Positions 41,747-49,966 of a DNA stretch of 64,000 nt are shown piece by piece. The translations under genes and the position numbers were made by a program. The notes under the pieces are model-generated. The model did not search any database. It saw nothing but the letters and a program-made list of their open reading frames with translations, and was not told the origin of the DNA. The stretch is from an uncultured Collinsella sp. Lineage in GTDB: Bacteria > Actinomycetota > Coriobacteriia > Coriobacteriales > Coriobacteriaceae. How positions within the stretch are numbered: the stretch's first letter is position 1; each line of letters starts with the position of its first letter. The stretch spans positions 26,928-90,927 of the forward strand of contig CALDWI010000037.1 of assembly GCA_937923795.1 (NCBI GenBank). The letters are read 5' to 3'.

Positions 41747-42496
41747 TTAGGAGCGGGCGGCTCCGTCGACGGGGAGCACGGCGCCCGTGACATAGGAGGA
41801 CATGTCGCTCGCTAGGAAAACGAAGGCGTTGGCGACGTCCTCGGGCTCGCCCATGCGACCCAGCGGAATGGTGGCGATGATGGGCTTGATGACCTCTTCG
41901 GGCAGGTTGGCGACCATATCGGTCTTGGTCACGCCGGGTGCGACGGCATTGACGCGAATGCCCATGGGGGCGAGCTCGCGCGAGAGCGACTGGACCATAC
42001 CGTTGACGGCAAACTTGGACGTGGGATAGCCAACGCCGGAGGGCTGACCGTACTTGGCGACCATCGAACTCGTGGTGGTGATGGTGCCGCCATGACCTGC
42101 CTCGGTCATGATCTTGGCGGCTGCCTGGTGACCATTAAAGACGGCGACGACGTTGAGGTCCATAACGTTGGCGAACTCCTCGGCCGTGTAGTCCAAAAGG
42201 GGCGAGCGCTGGGAGATGCCGGCATTGTTGACGACTGTATCCAAGCCGCCCATGTCGGCTGCGGCCTGGGTAAAGGCCTCGGTCACGGCTTCGAGCGAGG
42301 TGAGGTCGCAGGAGCGGCCCCAGACCTTTGCGTCGGGATAGGCGGCTGTCAGCTTCTCAACGGCCGCGTCGGCAGTCTCCTGGCGCGAGCCAAAGACGGT
42401 GACGGCAGCGCCTTCCTCGATAAAACGGCAGGCGATGGCATAGCCGATGCCGCGCGTGCCTCCGGTGACGATTGCTTTCTTGCCCTCGAGCAACAT
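41747..42496 (-). CDS. Short-chain dehydrogenase/reductase resembling FabG and BaiA
   Basis: A 249-residue classical SDR. Motifs are TGGTRGIGYA (11-20, cofactor loop), NNAGIS, the catalytic Ser in TTTSSMV, YPTSK (Tyr and Lys) and APGVTKTDM. Several stretches resemble the bile-acid 3-alpha-hydroxysteroid dehydrogenase BaiA (TGGTRGIG, CDLTS..AV, SGVGYP.SK, APGV..TDM; comparison from memory). After the second strand the sequence VFGSRQ carries Ser-Arg, which usually favours NADP(H), whereas BaiA has an acidic residue there. GAGAGGAAG lies close before ATG 42496. It could be a 3-oxoacyl-ACP or a steroid reductase. Confidence 0.85.
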   Translation of the reverse strand: MLLEGKKAIVTGGTRGIGYAIACRFIEEGAAVTVFGSRQETADAAVEKLTAAYPDAKVWGRSCDLTSLEAVTEAFTQAAADMGGLDTVVNNAGISQRSPLLDYTAEEFANVMDLNVVAVFNGHQAAAKIMTEAGHGGTITTTSSMVAKYGQPSGVGYPTSKFAVNGMVQSLSRELAPMGIRVNAVAPGVTKTDMVANLPEEVIKPIIATIPLGRMGEPEDVANAFVFLASDMSSYVTGAVLPVDGAARS

Positions 42497-42568
42497 GGTG
42501 CTTCCTCTCTTCGCGGGCGGACATTCGCAGCACAGCGTAGCGGTAGCCGGAATCGGCCGCGTTTGCAT

Positions 42569-42597
42569 ATCGGTGAACGGTAGCCCGCGTTACCGAT
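42569..42597. promoter_or_regulatory. Inverted repeat upstream of the SDR gene
   Basis: ATCGGTGAACG (42569-42579) pairs with CGTTACCGAT (42588-42597), ten pairs with one bulged base, about 70 bases upstream of the SDR start. A candidate operator. Confidence 0.3.
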
Positions 42598-42645
42598 GAG
42601 CGGCTCGCGCAAATATGCTCTGCCGTTGTGCTTAGGGCAGGTGAC

Positions 42646-42679
42646 AAAAGGGCTCCCGTCCCACATCGGACGGGAGCCC
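42646..42679 (-). terminator. Terminator of the homoserine dehydrogenase gene
   Basis: Perfect 12-base stem GGGCTCCCGTCC/GGACGGGAGCCC (42650-42661, 42668-42679), followed by TTTTG on the minus strand, about 30 bases after the stop codon. Confidence 0.9.
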
Positions 42680-42710
42680 TCAAGGCGCGTATTGCTAGGC
42701 GAGCGTTGGG

Positions 42711-44054
42711 CTAGTTCGCCATGACGCCTTCTGTCCAGGCCTCGACGTCCTCGATGCGCAGGACGTTGGCGACCTCGGCCACGCAGTCGACGCTGGCAAG
42801 CTCGGCGGCGGCAGCCTGGACGTCCTTCTCGAGCGCGCGGTGCGTTAGGAAGATGACCGAGCAGGCATCGCTGACGCCCGACTTGCCGTCCTCGACCTGG
42901 TTGATGAGCGAGATCGAGATGTTGTGCTTGGCAAAGATATCGACCGTCTCGGACAGGGCACCCACGCGGTCGGCGACCTTCAGGCGTACATAGTACTTGG
43001 TCTGGAGCTCGTCCATGGGCTTAAAGGCGAGGTTGTGGCCATAGGGCTCAATCTCGGGCAGCGGAGCCACGCCGCGGCTGATCTGCTCGGAGAGCGACAG
43101 GATGTCGCCCACGACGGCGCTCGCGGTGGGGAAAGAGCCTGCGCCGGCACCGTAGAACATGGTCTCGCCCACGGCGTCGCCTACCACGTAGACAGCGTTC
43201 ATGGCGCCGTTGACCTTGGCAAGCATGTGGTCGGCGGGGATCAGCGTGGGATGCACACGGACGTCGACGCCGGCGTCGGTATTGCGGGCGATGCCGAGCA
43301 GCTTAATGGTGTAGCCGAGCTCGCGGGCCTGGGCGATGTCCTCGGCGCCGATGGCGCGGATACCCTGCTGGTAGACATCGTCGGTGGTCACGCGGGTGCC
43401 AAAGCCGATGGAGGCGAGGATGGCCGTCTTGCTGGCGGCATCGAAGCCGTCGACGTCGGCGGACGGGTCGGCCTCGGCATAGCCCTTGGCCTGTGCGTCG
43501 GCGAGCACGTCGGCGTAATCGGCGCCCTCGGCGTCCATGCGCGACAGGATGTAGTTGGTGGTGCCGTTAAGGATGCCGGCGATGGTCAGGATCTTGTTGC
43601 CCACCAGGTCGTGCTCAAGCGTGCTCACGATGGGGATGCCACCGCCGCAGCTGGCCTCGCACTTAATCTGCACGCCGCACGCGCGCGCCTTCTCGGCGAG
43701 CGTCTCGACATGACGGCCCAGCAGGGCCTTGTTGGCAGAGACGACGTGCTTGCCGTTCTCGAAGGCGGTGGTGAAGATTTCGGTCGCGGGGTGCTCGCCG
43801 CCGATGAGCTCGACGACGATGTCGACGGCGGGGTCGGTGACGACATCGTGCCAGTCGCTCGTAAAGGCCTCACGCTCAATACCGGCTGCCTCGGCCTGCT
43901 CCCAGGCAAGCGCGCAGGCGCGGGTCAGCTTAAGGTCGATGCCGTAGGCTGCCAGGTACTCATCGTGGTGGCTCTTGATCAGACGGGCCACGCCGCCGCC
44001 GACGGTTCCCAGACCGATGAGGCCGACGTTCACGGTGCGCAGGGGTTCGCTCAT
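42711..44054 (-). CDS. hom: Homoserine dehydrogenase
   Basis: A 447-residue NAD(P)-dependent homoserine dehydrogenase, reducing aspartate semialdehyde on the way to threonine and methionine. The Rossmann loop is VGLIGLGTVGGGVARLI (10-26). SANKALL, GGGIPIV, the signature ILNGTTNYIL and the region AQAKGYAEADPSADVDGFDAASK follow, with catalytic Lys/Asp there. The C-terminal ACT domain (about 355-447, YYVRLKVADRVGALSETVDIF) is the threonine-responsive regulatory part. GAGCTAT-like purines precede ATG 44054. It is monocistronic with a clear terminator. Confidence 0.94.
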   Translation of the reverse strand: MSEPLRTVNVGLIGLGTVGGGVARLIKSHHDEYLAAYGIDLKLTRACALAWEQAEAAGIEREAFTSDWHDVVTDPAVDIVVELIGGEHPATEIFTTAFENGKHVVSANKALLGRHVETLAEKARACGVQIKCEASCGGGIPIVSTLEHDLVGNKILTIAGILNGTTNYILSRMDAEGADYADVLADAQAKGYAEADPSADVDGFDAASKTAILASIGFGTRVTTDDVYQQGIRAIGAEDIAQARELGYTIKLLGIARNTDAGVDVRVHPTLIPADHMLAKVNGAMNAVYVVGDAVGETMFYGAGAGSFPTASAVVGDILSLSEQISRGVAPLPEIEPYGHNLAFKPMDELQTKYYVRLKVADRVGALSETVDIFAKHNISISLINQVEDGKSGVSDACSVIFLTHRALEKDVQAAAAELASVDCVAEVANVLRIEDVEAWTEGVMAN

Positions 44055-44254
44055 AGATAGCTCCTTCGTGCATCTTATGGATGGATTAACCGCTTAAAGG
44101 TTGAGTGCATTCTAGCGTGAACAGAGGGCGCGTGCTCGCCAGGCAACAGGAGTCGCACAAAACGGCACCCCCGAAACGCTGCGGAAACATTGGAAACATG
44201 CTCGCTACAAACGAACTTCCGTAACAAACTGTCAACGTTTGCGCCATAAGGTTT

Positions 44255-44658
44255 GCCCTGTGCGACTGGGGCATGCAGGCGCTCGTCGGCCCCGTCACGA
44301 CTGGTGCCGCCGTCGCCGTCTCGGGCGAGATCCCCGACGATATGCTCATGACCCCGTTCTCCGCCGACGATGAGAAGAATGCCGACTTCGTCAAGGCCTA
44401 TAAGGATGCCTACGACGAGGCGCCCAACCAGTTTGCCGCCGACGCTTACGATTGCGTCCACGCCATCGCCGAGGCTATCGATAAGGCGGGGATTGACATT
44501 TCGGCCGACGGTGCCGACATTGCCGGCGACCTTGCAAAGCCATGCGCAAGATCAAGATTGAGGGCCTGACAGGCGAGCTGACGTGGAATGACGAGGGCCA
44601 GGTCGAAAAGCCCGCCACAGCCTATGTGATCCAGGACGGCAAGTACATCGCCGCCTAA
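44255..44658 (+). pseudogene. Remnant of a livK-type substrate-binding protein gene
   Basis: The stretch aligns with two separated parts of the intact livK just downstream. It begins at DWGMQALVGP..TTGA.VAV, jumps in frame to LMTPFSADDEKNADFV (a segment of about 170 residues is missing), and runs to the end, ..LTGELTWNDEGQVEKPATAYVIQDGKYIAA. Near 44538-44540 one G is missing (AAAGCCATG where AAGGCCATG is expected), shifting the frame. The first 100 codons of livK, including the lipoprotein signal, are absent, and no ribosome site precedes it. It is a decayed paralogue from a tandem duplication. Confidence 0.85.
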
Positions 44659-44755
44659 GTGCGCATAAAGCGCGACCGGTGAGGCCGTTTTATTCAGGGC
44701 AGGGACGCCTGTAACAGAACGGAAACATTACTTTCACACAATAAAGTGGCTAAAC

Positions 44756-44791
44756 CGCATAAACCTATAAAAATACGCATAAATATGGATA
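44756..44791 (+). promoter_or_regulatory. ArgR-like box and repeated CGCATAAA in the livK promoter region
   Basis: CGCATAAA occurs at 44756 and 44776, 20 bases apart. The second lies in TACGCATAAATATGGATA (44774-44791), two changes from a symmetrical TATGCATAAATATGCATA of the kind ArgR binds. It lies about 40 bases upstream of the candidate promoter. No regulator gene is near, so the assignment is tentative. Confidence 0.3.
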
Positions 44792-44813
44792 AATGGACAA
44801 AACAAAAGAAAAG

Positions 44814-44841
44814 TTGAAATAATCGCCACTTTCCTTAACTA
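44814..44841 (+). promoter_or_regulatory. Candidate promoter of the liv operon
   Basis: TTGAAA (44814-44819) and TAACTA (44836-44841) are spaced by 16 bases, in the only AT-rich stretch upstream of livK. It would give a leader of about 80 bases containing the hairpin GTCGGGT/ACCCGAC (44888-44908). Confidence 0.4.
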
Positions 44842-44929
44842 AAGCGTCTAGTATTTTGCGAACGCCGAACACGGCGAAGGATGGCCTGTCGGGTAACCGA
44901 AACCCGACGAGATTTGAGAGGAGAGCCGC

Positions 44930-46117
44930 ATGTCGAGCCTCACCGGTAAGTCATTGAACCCTGTTATGAATCGCAGGAGCGTTATCGCGAGCGCAGCAGG
45001 TCTGGGGGCGATGTCCATTCTAGCTGGCTGCTCCTCCAACGGCGGCGATAGCGGTTCCGCTTCGGGCGACGCTTCGTTTAAGATCGGCACCATCGGCCCG
45101 CTGACCGGCGCCAACGCGTCCTACGGCAAGTCCGTTACCCAGGGTGTCGAGCTTGGCTGCAAGGATTTCTCGACCAAGGAGCTGCCGCTTGCCAACAAGG
45201 CCGAGGATGACCAGGCCGATGGCGAGAAGGCCGTCAACGCCTTCAACACCCTGCTCGACTGGGGCATGCAGGCCCTCGTCGGCCCGACCACCACGGGTGC
45301 GTCGGTTGCCGTTGCCGCGGAGTGCGGTAACGACCCCAAGACGTTCATGATCACCCCGTCCGCGTCCTCCGAGGACGTTACCGACGGCAAGGATTGCGTC
45401 TTCCAGGTTTGCTTCACCGACCCCAACCAGGGTGTCAACGCTGCCAAGTTCCTGGCGCAGAAGTATGCGGACGAGAAGTTCGTGCTGTTCTATAACTCCG
45501 GCGACGCCTATTCTTCGGGCATCGCAGATTCCTTTAAGGCCCAGGCCGCTGAGTCCAAGCTCGAGATTGTTGACGAGGAGACCTTTAAGGACGACTCCGC
45601 CACGAGCTTTACCAACCAGCTGACCAAGGCCAAGCAGGCCGGCGCCACCATGATCTTTGCGCCGATCTACTACACGCCGGCGTCCGTCCTGCTCAAGAAC
45701 GCCAAGGACATGGGCTACGACGTCAAGATGATGGGCTGCGACGGTATGGACGGCATCCTGGGCGTTGAGGGCTTCGATACCTCTCTTGCCGAGGGTCTGC
45801 TGCTCATGACCCCGTTCTCCGCCGACGACGAGAAGAACGCCGACTTCGTTAACGCTTACAAGGATAAGTACGGCGATACCCCCGACCAGTTTGCCGCCGA
45901 CGCCTACGACGGCGTGCACGCGGTGGCCGAGGCCCTCAAGGAGGCCGATCTTGGTGTCGACGCTGATCCGACCGAGGTCGCCGAGAAGCTGTCCAAGGCT
46001 ATGCTCAAGATTACCGTTGACGGTCTGACCGGCAAGCTCACCTGGAATGATAAGGGCCAGGTCCAGAAGGAGCCCACGGCGTACGTCATCACCGACGGCA
46101 AGTACGTACAGGCCTAA
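44930..46117 (+). CDS. livK: Branched-chain amino acid ABC transporter, substrate-binding lipoprotein
   Basis: A 395-residue periplasmic-binding-type lipoprotein. The signal has NRRSVIASAAGLGAMSILAGC, with the lipobox LAGC (Cys near 35), and a Ser/Gly linker follows. The mature domain is a type 1 LivK fold: FKIGTIGPLTGANASYGKSVTQGVELGCKDF, ADGEKAVNAFNTLLD, then AAKFLAQKYADEKFVLFYNSGDAYSSG and a final GLTGKLTWNDKGQVQKEPTAYVI. GAGAGGAGAG precedes ATG 44930. It heads livKHMGF, and a 12-base hairpin after its stop likely keeps its level above that of the membrane genes. Confidence 0.93.
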   Translation: MSSLTGKSLNPVMNRRSVIASAAGLGAMSILAGCSSNGGDSGSASGDASFKIGTIGPLTGANASYGKSVTQGVELGCKDFSTKELPLANKAEDDQADGEKAVNAFNTLLDWGMQALVGPTTTGASVAVAAECGNDPKTFMITPSASSEDVTDGKDCVFQVCFTDPNQGVNAAKFLAQKYADEKFVLFYNSGDAYSSGIADSFKAQAAESKLEIVDEETFKDDSATSFTNQLTKAKQAGATMIFAPIYYTPASVLLKNAKDMGYDVKMMGCDGMDGILGVEGFDTSLAEGLLLMTPFSADDEKNADFVNAYKDKYGDTPDQFAADAYDGVHAVAEALKEADLGVDADPTEVAEKLSKAMLKITVDGLTGKLTWNDKGQVQKEPTAYVITDGKYVQA

Positions 46118-46149
46118 TTGGCCGCCTTACATAGAGCGGTTTTGATCCC

Positions 46150-46179
46150 AAGCAGGGGAGGTTTTGGCCTTCCCTGCTT
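46150..46179 (+). terminator. Attenuating hairpin between livK and livH
   Basis: A 12-base stem (AAGCAGGGGAGG with CCTTCCCTGCTT, one G-U pair) around TTTTGG, with no U-tract. Such hairpins commonly protect the binding-protein mRNA and lower downstream expression. Confidence 0.55.
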
Positions 46180-46190
46180 GCTTGGTATCT

Positions 46191-46210
46191 AGGGACAGTG
46201 TAACGTCCCT
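46191..46210. repeat. Short REP-like palindrome AGGGAC(N8)GTCCCT
   Basis: AGGGACAG..GTCCCT is a perfect six-base palindrome with an eight-base centre, close to livH. The AGGGAC...GTCCCT pattern resembles short dispersed palindromes common in many bacterial genomes. It differs from a terminator because no T-run follows. Confidence 0.5.
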
Positions 46211-46256
46211 GTTTCATACATTAGCTGGAAACCTATTCGAAAGGGGGATGTGGAAC

Positions 46257-47138
46257 ATGACGGTCTTTATCCAATACCTGGTCAACGGCCTGTCCATGGG
46301 CAGCGTCTACGCCATCATCGCGTTGGGCTACACCATGGTCTACGGTATCGCCAAGATGCTGAATTTCGCTCACGGCGATGTCATCATGGTCGGTGCCTAT
46401 GTCTCGTTCTGCGCCACGTCGTATCTCGGCCTCCCGGGCTGGGCATCTGTAGTTCTCTCTTGTGCGGTCTGCACGGTTCTCGGTGTTCTCATTGAGGGTT
46501 TGGCCTATAAGCCGCTGCGCCAGGCGGGCCCGCTGGCCGTTCTGATCACGGCCATCGGCGTGTCTTACTTCCTGCAGAACGCCGCGCAGCTTCTGTGGGG
46601 CGCCACGCCCAAGAACTTCACTTCGCTCGTCACCTTTCCGGTGCCGGAGTTCTTGGCCAAGTTCAACGTAAGCGCCGTCTCGCTCGTCACCATCGTCGCC
46701 TGCCTGGTTATCATGGCCGGCCTGATGTTCTTTACAGGTAAGACCAAGATGGGCAAGGCCATGCGCGCCGTGTCCGAGGACAAGGCCGCCGCTCAGCTCA
46801 TGGGCATCAACGTCAACCGCACCATCTCGATGACGTTCGCTATTGGCTCGGCGCTTGCCGCCATCGCCGGCGTGCTCCTGTGCTCCTACTCGCCGGTGCT
46901 GCAGCCCACGACGGGCGCCATGCCTGGCATCAAGGCCTTCGACGCTGCCGTTTTCGGCGGCATCGGCTCCATTCCCGGTGCCTTTGTCGGCGGCATTCTC
47001 ATCGGCATCATCGAGGCGATGGCGCAGGCTTACATTTCCACGAGCCTTGCCAACTCCATCGTCTTTGGTGTTTTGATCATCGTCCTGCTCGTCAAGCCTG
47101 CCGGCCTCTTGGGCAAGTACGTCCCCGAGAAGGTGTAG
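46257..47138 (+). CDS. livH: Branched-chain amino acid ABC transporter permease LivH
   Basis: A 293-residue permease with about eight spans. The family is marked by FIQYLVNGLSMGSVYAIIALGYTMVYGIAKMLNFAHGDVIMVGAY, LITAIGVSYFLQNAA, AMRAVSEDKAAAQLMGINVN (the EAA-like loop contacting the ATPases) and AFDAAVFGGIGSIPGAFVGG. ATG 46257 has AAAGGGGG nine bases upstream; ATG 46248 overlaps that site. livM follows directly. Confidence 0.93.
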   Translation: MTVFIQYLVNGLSMGSVYAIIALGYTMVYGIAKMLNFAHGDVIMVGAYVSFCATSYLGLPGWASVVLSCAVCTVLGVLIEGLAYKPLRQAGPLAVLITAIGVSYFLQNAAQLLWGATPKNFTSLVTFPVPEFLAKFNVSAVSLVTIVACLVIMAGLMFFTGKTKMGKAMRAVSEDKAAAQLMGINVNRTISMTFAIGSALAAIAGVLLCSYSPVLQPTTGAMPGIKAFDAAVFGGIGSIPGAFVGGILIGIIEAMAQAYISTSLANSIVFGVLIIVLLVKPAGLLGKYVPEKV

Positions 47139-48227
47139 GTGAGCGTTATGAAGTTTCTTAAAGACAAGCAGACGCGTCACGACTTTGTTACGTACGCCAT
47201 GTGCCTTGTGGCGTTCGCCATCGTGTTCTTTATGCAGTCTAACCACATGATCCCGCGCATGATCGCCGGTCAGCTGGTTCCCATCACGGCCTATATCGTC
47301 ATGGCCATCTCCCTTAACCTCGTCGTCGGCATCGCGGGCGATTTGTCGCTGGGCCACGCGGGCTTTATGAGCGTCGGCGCCTATACGGGAATCGTCACCG
47401 CCGTCGCACTGGAGAGCGCCGTTCCGTCCGACCCGATGCGCCTGATTATCAGCATTGTGGTCGGCGCTATCGCCGCTGCCATCTTGGGCTTCTTGATCGG
47501 TATCCCGGTCCTGCGCCTGAGCGGCGACTATCTGGCCATTGTGACCCTGGCTTTTGGCGAGATCATCAAAGAGGTCGTCACCTGCCTCATTGTGGGCGTC
47601 GATTCCCGCGGCCTGCATGTGATCTTTAATATCACGGGTAACTCCACGATCGACGACCTGCACCTGCTCGAGGACGGCACCGCCATTATCAAGGGCGCGC
47701 AGGGCGCATCGGGCGTGTCGACCTATTCGACCTTCCTTGCCGGCGCAATCCTGGTTATGGTCGCGCTCGTGATTGTGCTCAACCTGGTTCGCAGCCGTAC
47801 CGGTCGTGCCATCATTGCCGTGCGCGACAACAAGATTGCTGCCGAGTCCGTGGGCATCTCCGTCACCCAGTACCGCATGATCGCCTTCGTGGTTTCCGCT
47901 GCCCTCGCCGGTGCTGCCGGAGCCCTGTTCGGCGGTAACTTCTCGCAGCTTTCCGCCACTAAGTTCGACTTCAATACGTCCATCCTCATTCTGGTGTTCG
48001 TGGTCCTGGGCGGCCTGGGCAACATGCGCGGTTCCGTTATCGCGGCGGCGCTGCTCACGGTGCTCCCCGAGCTGCTCCGTCAGTTCTCGGACTACCGCAT
48101 GCTCATCTACGCCATCGTGTTGATTATGGTCATGGTCTTTACTAACAACCCGCAGCTCAAGGCGTTCTTCGCACGCATTAAGGACCGCTTTGCTTCCAAG
48201 AAGGAGGTGGCAGCCGATGCCCAGTAA
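47139..48227 (+). CDS. livM: Branched-chain amino acid ABC transporter permease LivM
   Basis: A 362-residue permease, the second membrane subunit. Signature stretches are AISLNLVVGIAGDLSLGHAGFMSVGAYTG, LRLSGDYLAIVTLAFGEIIKEV, GRAIIAVRDNKIAAESVGISVTQYRMIAFVVSAALAGAAGALFGG, and VFVVLGGLGNMRGSVIAAALLTVLPELLR. The start may be GTG 47139, immediately after the livH stop and preceded by GAGAAGG, or ATG 47148. It forms a heterodimer with LivH in the cytoplasmic membrane. Its end overlaps livG by 11 bases. Confidence 0.92.
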   Translation: MSVMKFLKDKQTRHDFVTYAMCLVAFAIVFFMQSNHMIPRMIAGQLVPITAYIVMAISLNLVVGIAGDLSLGHAGFMSVGAYTGIVTAVALESAVPSDPMRLIISIVVGAIAAAILGFLIGIPVLRLSGDYLAIVTLAFGEIIKEVVTCLIVGVDSRGLHVIFNITGNSTIDDLHLLEDGTAIIKGAQGASGVSTYSTFLAGAILVMVALVIVLNLVRSRTGRAIIAVRDNKIAAESVGISVTQYRMIAFVVSAALAGAAGALFGGNFSQLSATKFDFNTSILILVFVVLGGLGNMRGSVIAAALLTVLPELLRQFSDYRMLIYAIVLIMVMVFTNNPQLKAFFARIKDRFASKKEVAADAQ

Positions 48228-49077
48228 GTTTGAGTTCAACAAGGGCAAGATGGTCCCGTATCCTTCTGGCGCCATCGTTCCCGACCGCGACCTGGGTCAG
48301 CGCCCGGCGCTCGAGTGCATCCACCTGGGCATTGAATTCGGCGGCCTTAAGGCAGTCGATGACTTTAGCCTGACCATCGGCAAGACTGAGATTGCCGGTC
48401 TCATCGGCCCCAACGGTGCCGGCAAGACTACGGTCTTCAACCTGCTCACCAAGGTGTACCAACCCACGCACGGCACCATCCTGCTCGACGGTGAGGACAC
48501 TTCGGGCAAGTCGGTCTACCAGGTCAACCGCATGGGTATTGCCCGTACGTTCCAGAACATTCGCCTGTTCAACACCATGACGGTGGAGGACAACGTTAAG
48601 GTCGGCCTGCACAACCAGGAGCGCTACTCCGGTTTTGAGGGTGTGCTGCGCCTGCCGACGTATTGGAAGCACGAGAAGGCCGCCCACGAGCGCGCCATGG
48701 AGCTGCTGTCCATTTTTGACATGGAGCACCTGGCAAATGAGCAGGCCGGATCGCTGCCTTACGGCGCCCAGCGTCGTCTGGAAATCGTTCGCGCGCTTGC
48801 CACCAACCCCAAGCTGCTGCTGCTCGACGAGCCTGCCGCCGGCATGAACCCGTCCGAGACCGCAGAGCTCATGGCGAACATCGTCAAGATCCGCGACACC
48901 TTTGGCATCGCCATCATGCTTATCGAGCATGATATGTCGCTCGTCATGAATATCTGCGAGGGCATCTGCGTGCTCAACTTTGGTAAGGTCATTGCCAAGG
49001 GCACGGCAGAGGAAATCCAGAACAACGACGCCGTTATCGAGGCATATCTGGGCAAGCAGGATAAGGGGGAGAACTAA
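48217..49077 (+). CDS. livG: Branched-chain amino acid ABC transporter ATPase LivG
   Basis: A 286-residue ABC ATPase. Walker A is GPNGAGKTT, followed by the family-typical GIARTFQNIRLF, the signature LPYGAQRRLEI in place of LSGGQ, and Walker B LLLLDEPAAGMNPSE with IEHDM (switch His). A 25-residue N-terminal extension (FEFNKGKMVPYPSGAIVPDRDLGQ) precedes the usual start. GGAGG lies nine bases before ATG 48217, inside livM. It pairs with LivF to power the transporter. Confidence 0.93.
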   Translation: MPSKFEFNKGKMVPYPSGAIVPDRDLGQRPALECIHLGIEFGGLKAVDDFSLTIGKTEIAGLIGPNGAGKTTVFNLLTKVYQPTHGTILLDGEDTSGKSVYQVNRMGIARTFQNIRLFNTMTVEDNVKVGLHNQERYSGFEGVLRLPTYWKHEKAAHERAMELLSIFDMEHLANEQAGSLPYGAQRRLEIVRALATNPKLLLLDEPAAGMNPSETAELMANIVKIRDTFGIAIMLIEHDMSLVMNICEGICVLNFGKVIAKGTAEEIQNNDAVIEAYLGKQDKGEN

Positions 49078-49791
49078 ATGGCAGAGCCGATGCTTTCCGT
49101 CTACAACATCAACGTCTGGTACGGCGCTATCCACGCCATCAAGGACATCTCCTTTAACGTTAACGAGGGCGAGATCGTGGCTCTGATCGGTGCCAACGGT
49201 GCCGGCAAGTCCACAACGCTCAAGACCGTCTCGGGCCTGCTGCGCTCCAAGACCGGCTCCATCAAGTTTATGGGCGAGGACATTACCCATATGCCCGCTG
49301 ATAAGCTGGTTGGTAAGGGCTTGGCTCAGGTTCCCGAGGGTCGTCGCGCCTTTTTGCAGATGACGGTTGAGGAGAACCTGGAGATGGGTGCCTATACGCA
49401 GCCCAAGTCCACGGTGGCTCCGGGCCTGGAGCGCGTCTACGAGCAGTTCCCGCGCCTGAAGGAACGTCGTCGCCAGGTCGCCGGCACTCTTTCAGGCGGC
49501 GAACAGCAGATGCTCGTTATGGGACGCGCCCTTATGAGTAACCCCAAACTGCTTATGCTCGACGAACCTTCCATGGGTCTGGCGCCGATTCTGATTGAAC
49601 AGATCTTCCAGATTGTCGAGGACCTTCACAAGGCCGGCACCACGGTGCTTCTGGTCGAGCAAAACGCGCAGATGGCGCTTTCCATCGCCACGCGCGGTTA
49701 CGTGCTCGAGACCGGCAAGATCACCATGACCGGCACCGGCCAAGAGCTCCTGCATGACGACAACGTCCGCAAAGCCTACCTCGGAGGCTAA
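49078..49791 (+). CDS. livF: Branched-chain amino acid ABC transporter ATPase LivF
   Basis: A 237-residue ABC ATPase, the last gene of the operon. Walker A GANGAGKST, the LivF block GLAQVPEGRRAFLQMTVEENLEMGAY, signature LSGGEQQML, Walker B LLMLDEPSMGLAP and VEQNA follow in order. The start adjoins the livG stop, with AAGGGGGAG in front. A strong terminator follows within 15 bases of the stop. The complete KHMGF set indicates import of leucine, isoleucine, valine or related amino acids. Confidence 0.94.
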   Translation: MAEPMLSVYNINVWYGAIHAIKDISFNVNEGEIVALIGANGAGKSTTLKTVSGLLRSKTGSIKFMGEDITHMPADKLVGKGLAQVPEGRRAFLQMTVEENLEMGAYTQPKSTVAPGLERVYEQFPRLKERRRQVAGTLSGGEQQMLVMGRALMSNPKLLMLDEPSMGLAPILIEQIFQIVEDLHKAGTTVLLVEQNAQMALSIATRGYVLETGKITMTGTGQELLHDDNVRKAYLGG

Positions 49792-49805
49792 TCCACCTAA
49801 CAAAA

Positions 49806-49839
49806 GGGGCGCTGACCATCTCAGTCAGCGCCCCTTTTT
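49806..49839 (+). terminator. Terminator of the liv operon
   Basis: Perfect 11-base stem GGGGCGCTGAC/GTCAGCGCCCC (49806-49816, 49824-49834), followed by five T. Confidence 0.93.
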
Positions 49840-49908
49840 AAGTTGCGGCGAAATAGGGACTAAATGGGAGTCTCAGAGGCCAAAAGAGTCCCCATTCCAC
49901 CGCAACTT
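49840..49908. repeat. 22-base imperfect inverted repeat (REP-like) after the liv operon
   Basis: The arm at 49840-49861 begins AAGTTGCGGCG and ends AGGGACT; its partner at 49887-49908 differs at three positions, all compatible with G-U pairs, around a 25-base loop. It abuts the liv terminator and ends before the cutC ribosome site. The wobble-only differences and the AGGGAC core suggest a dispersed hairpin element. Confidence 0.65.
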
Positions 49909-49966
49909 CATGGGGATGTGTGACAATGCCCGTCGGAAAACATCTGCTGTCTTTTGGGGTCTATCT

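Noticed and set aside
41747..42496. Collinsella 7-beta-hydroxysteroid dehydrogenase
   Set aside because: The known enzyme (recalled sequence) has a different length and start and lacks the TGGTRGIG loop. This SDR is closer to FabG/BaiA types.
44273..44569. 98-codon frame as an intact small gene
   Set aside because: It is part of the livK remnant. Homology continues past its stop in another frame, so it is a pseudogene fragment.
46233..48275. 680-codon open frame on the minus strand opposite livH/livM
   Set aside because: The translation is His/Asp/Gly-rich without domains, and both liv permeases on the other strand are unmistakable.
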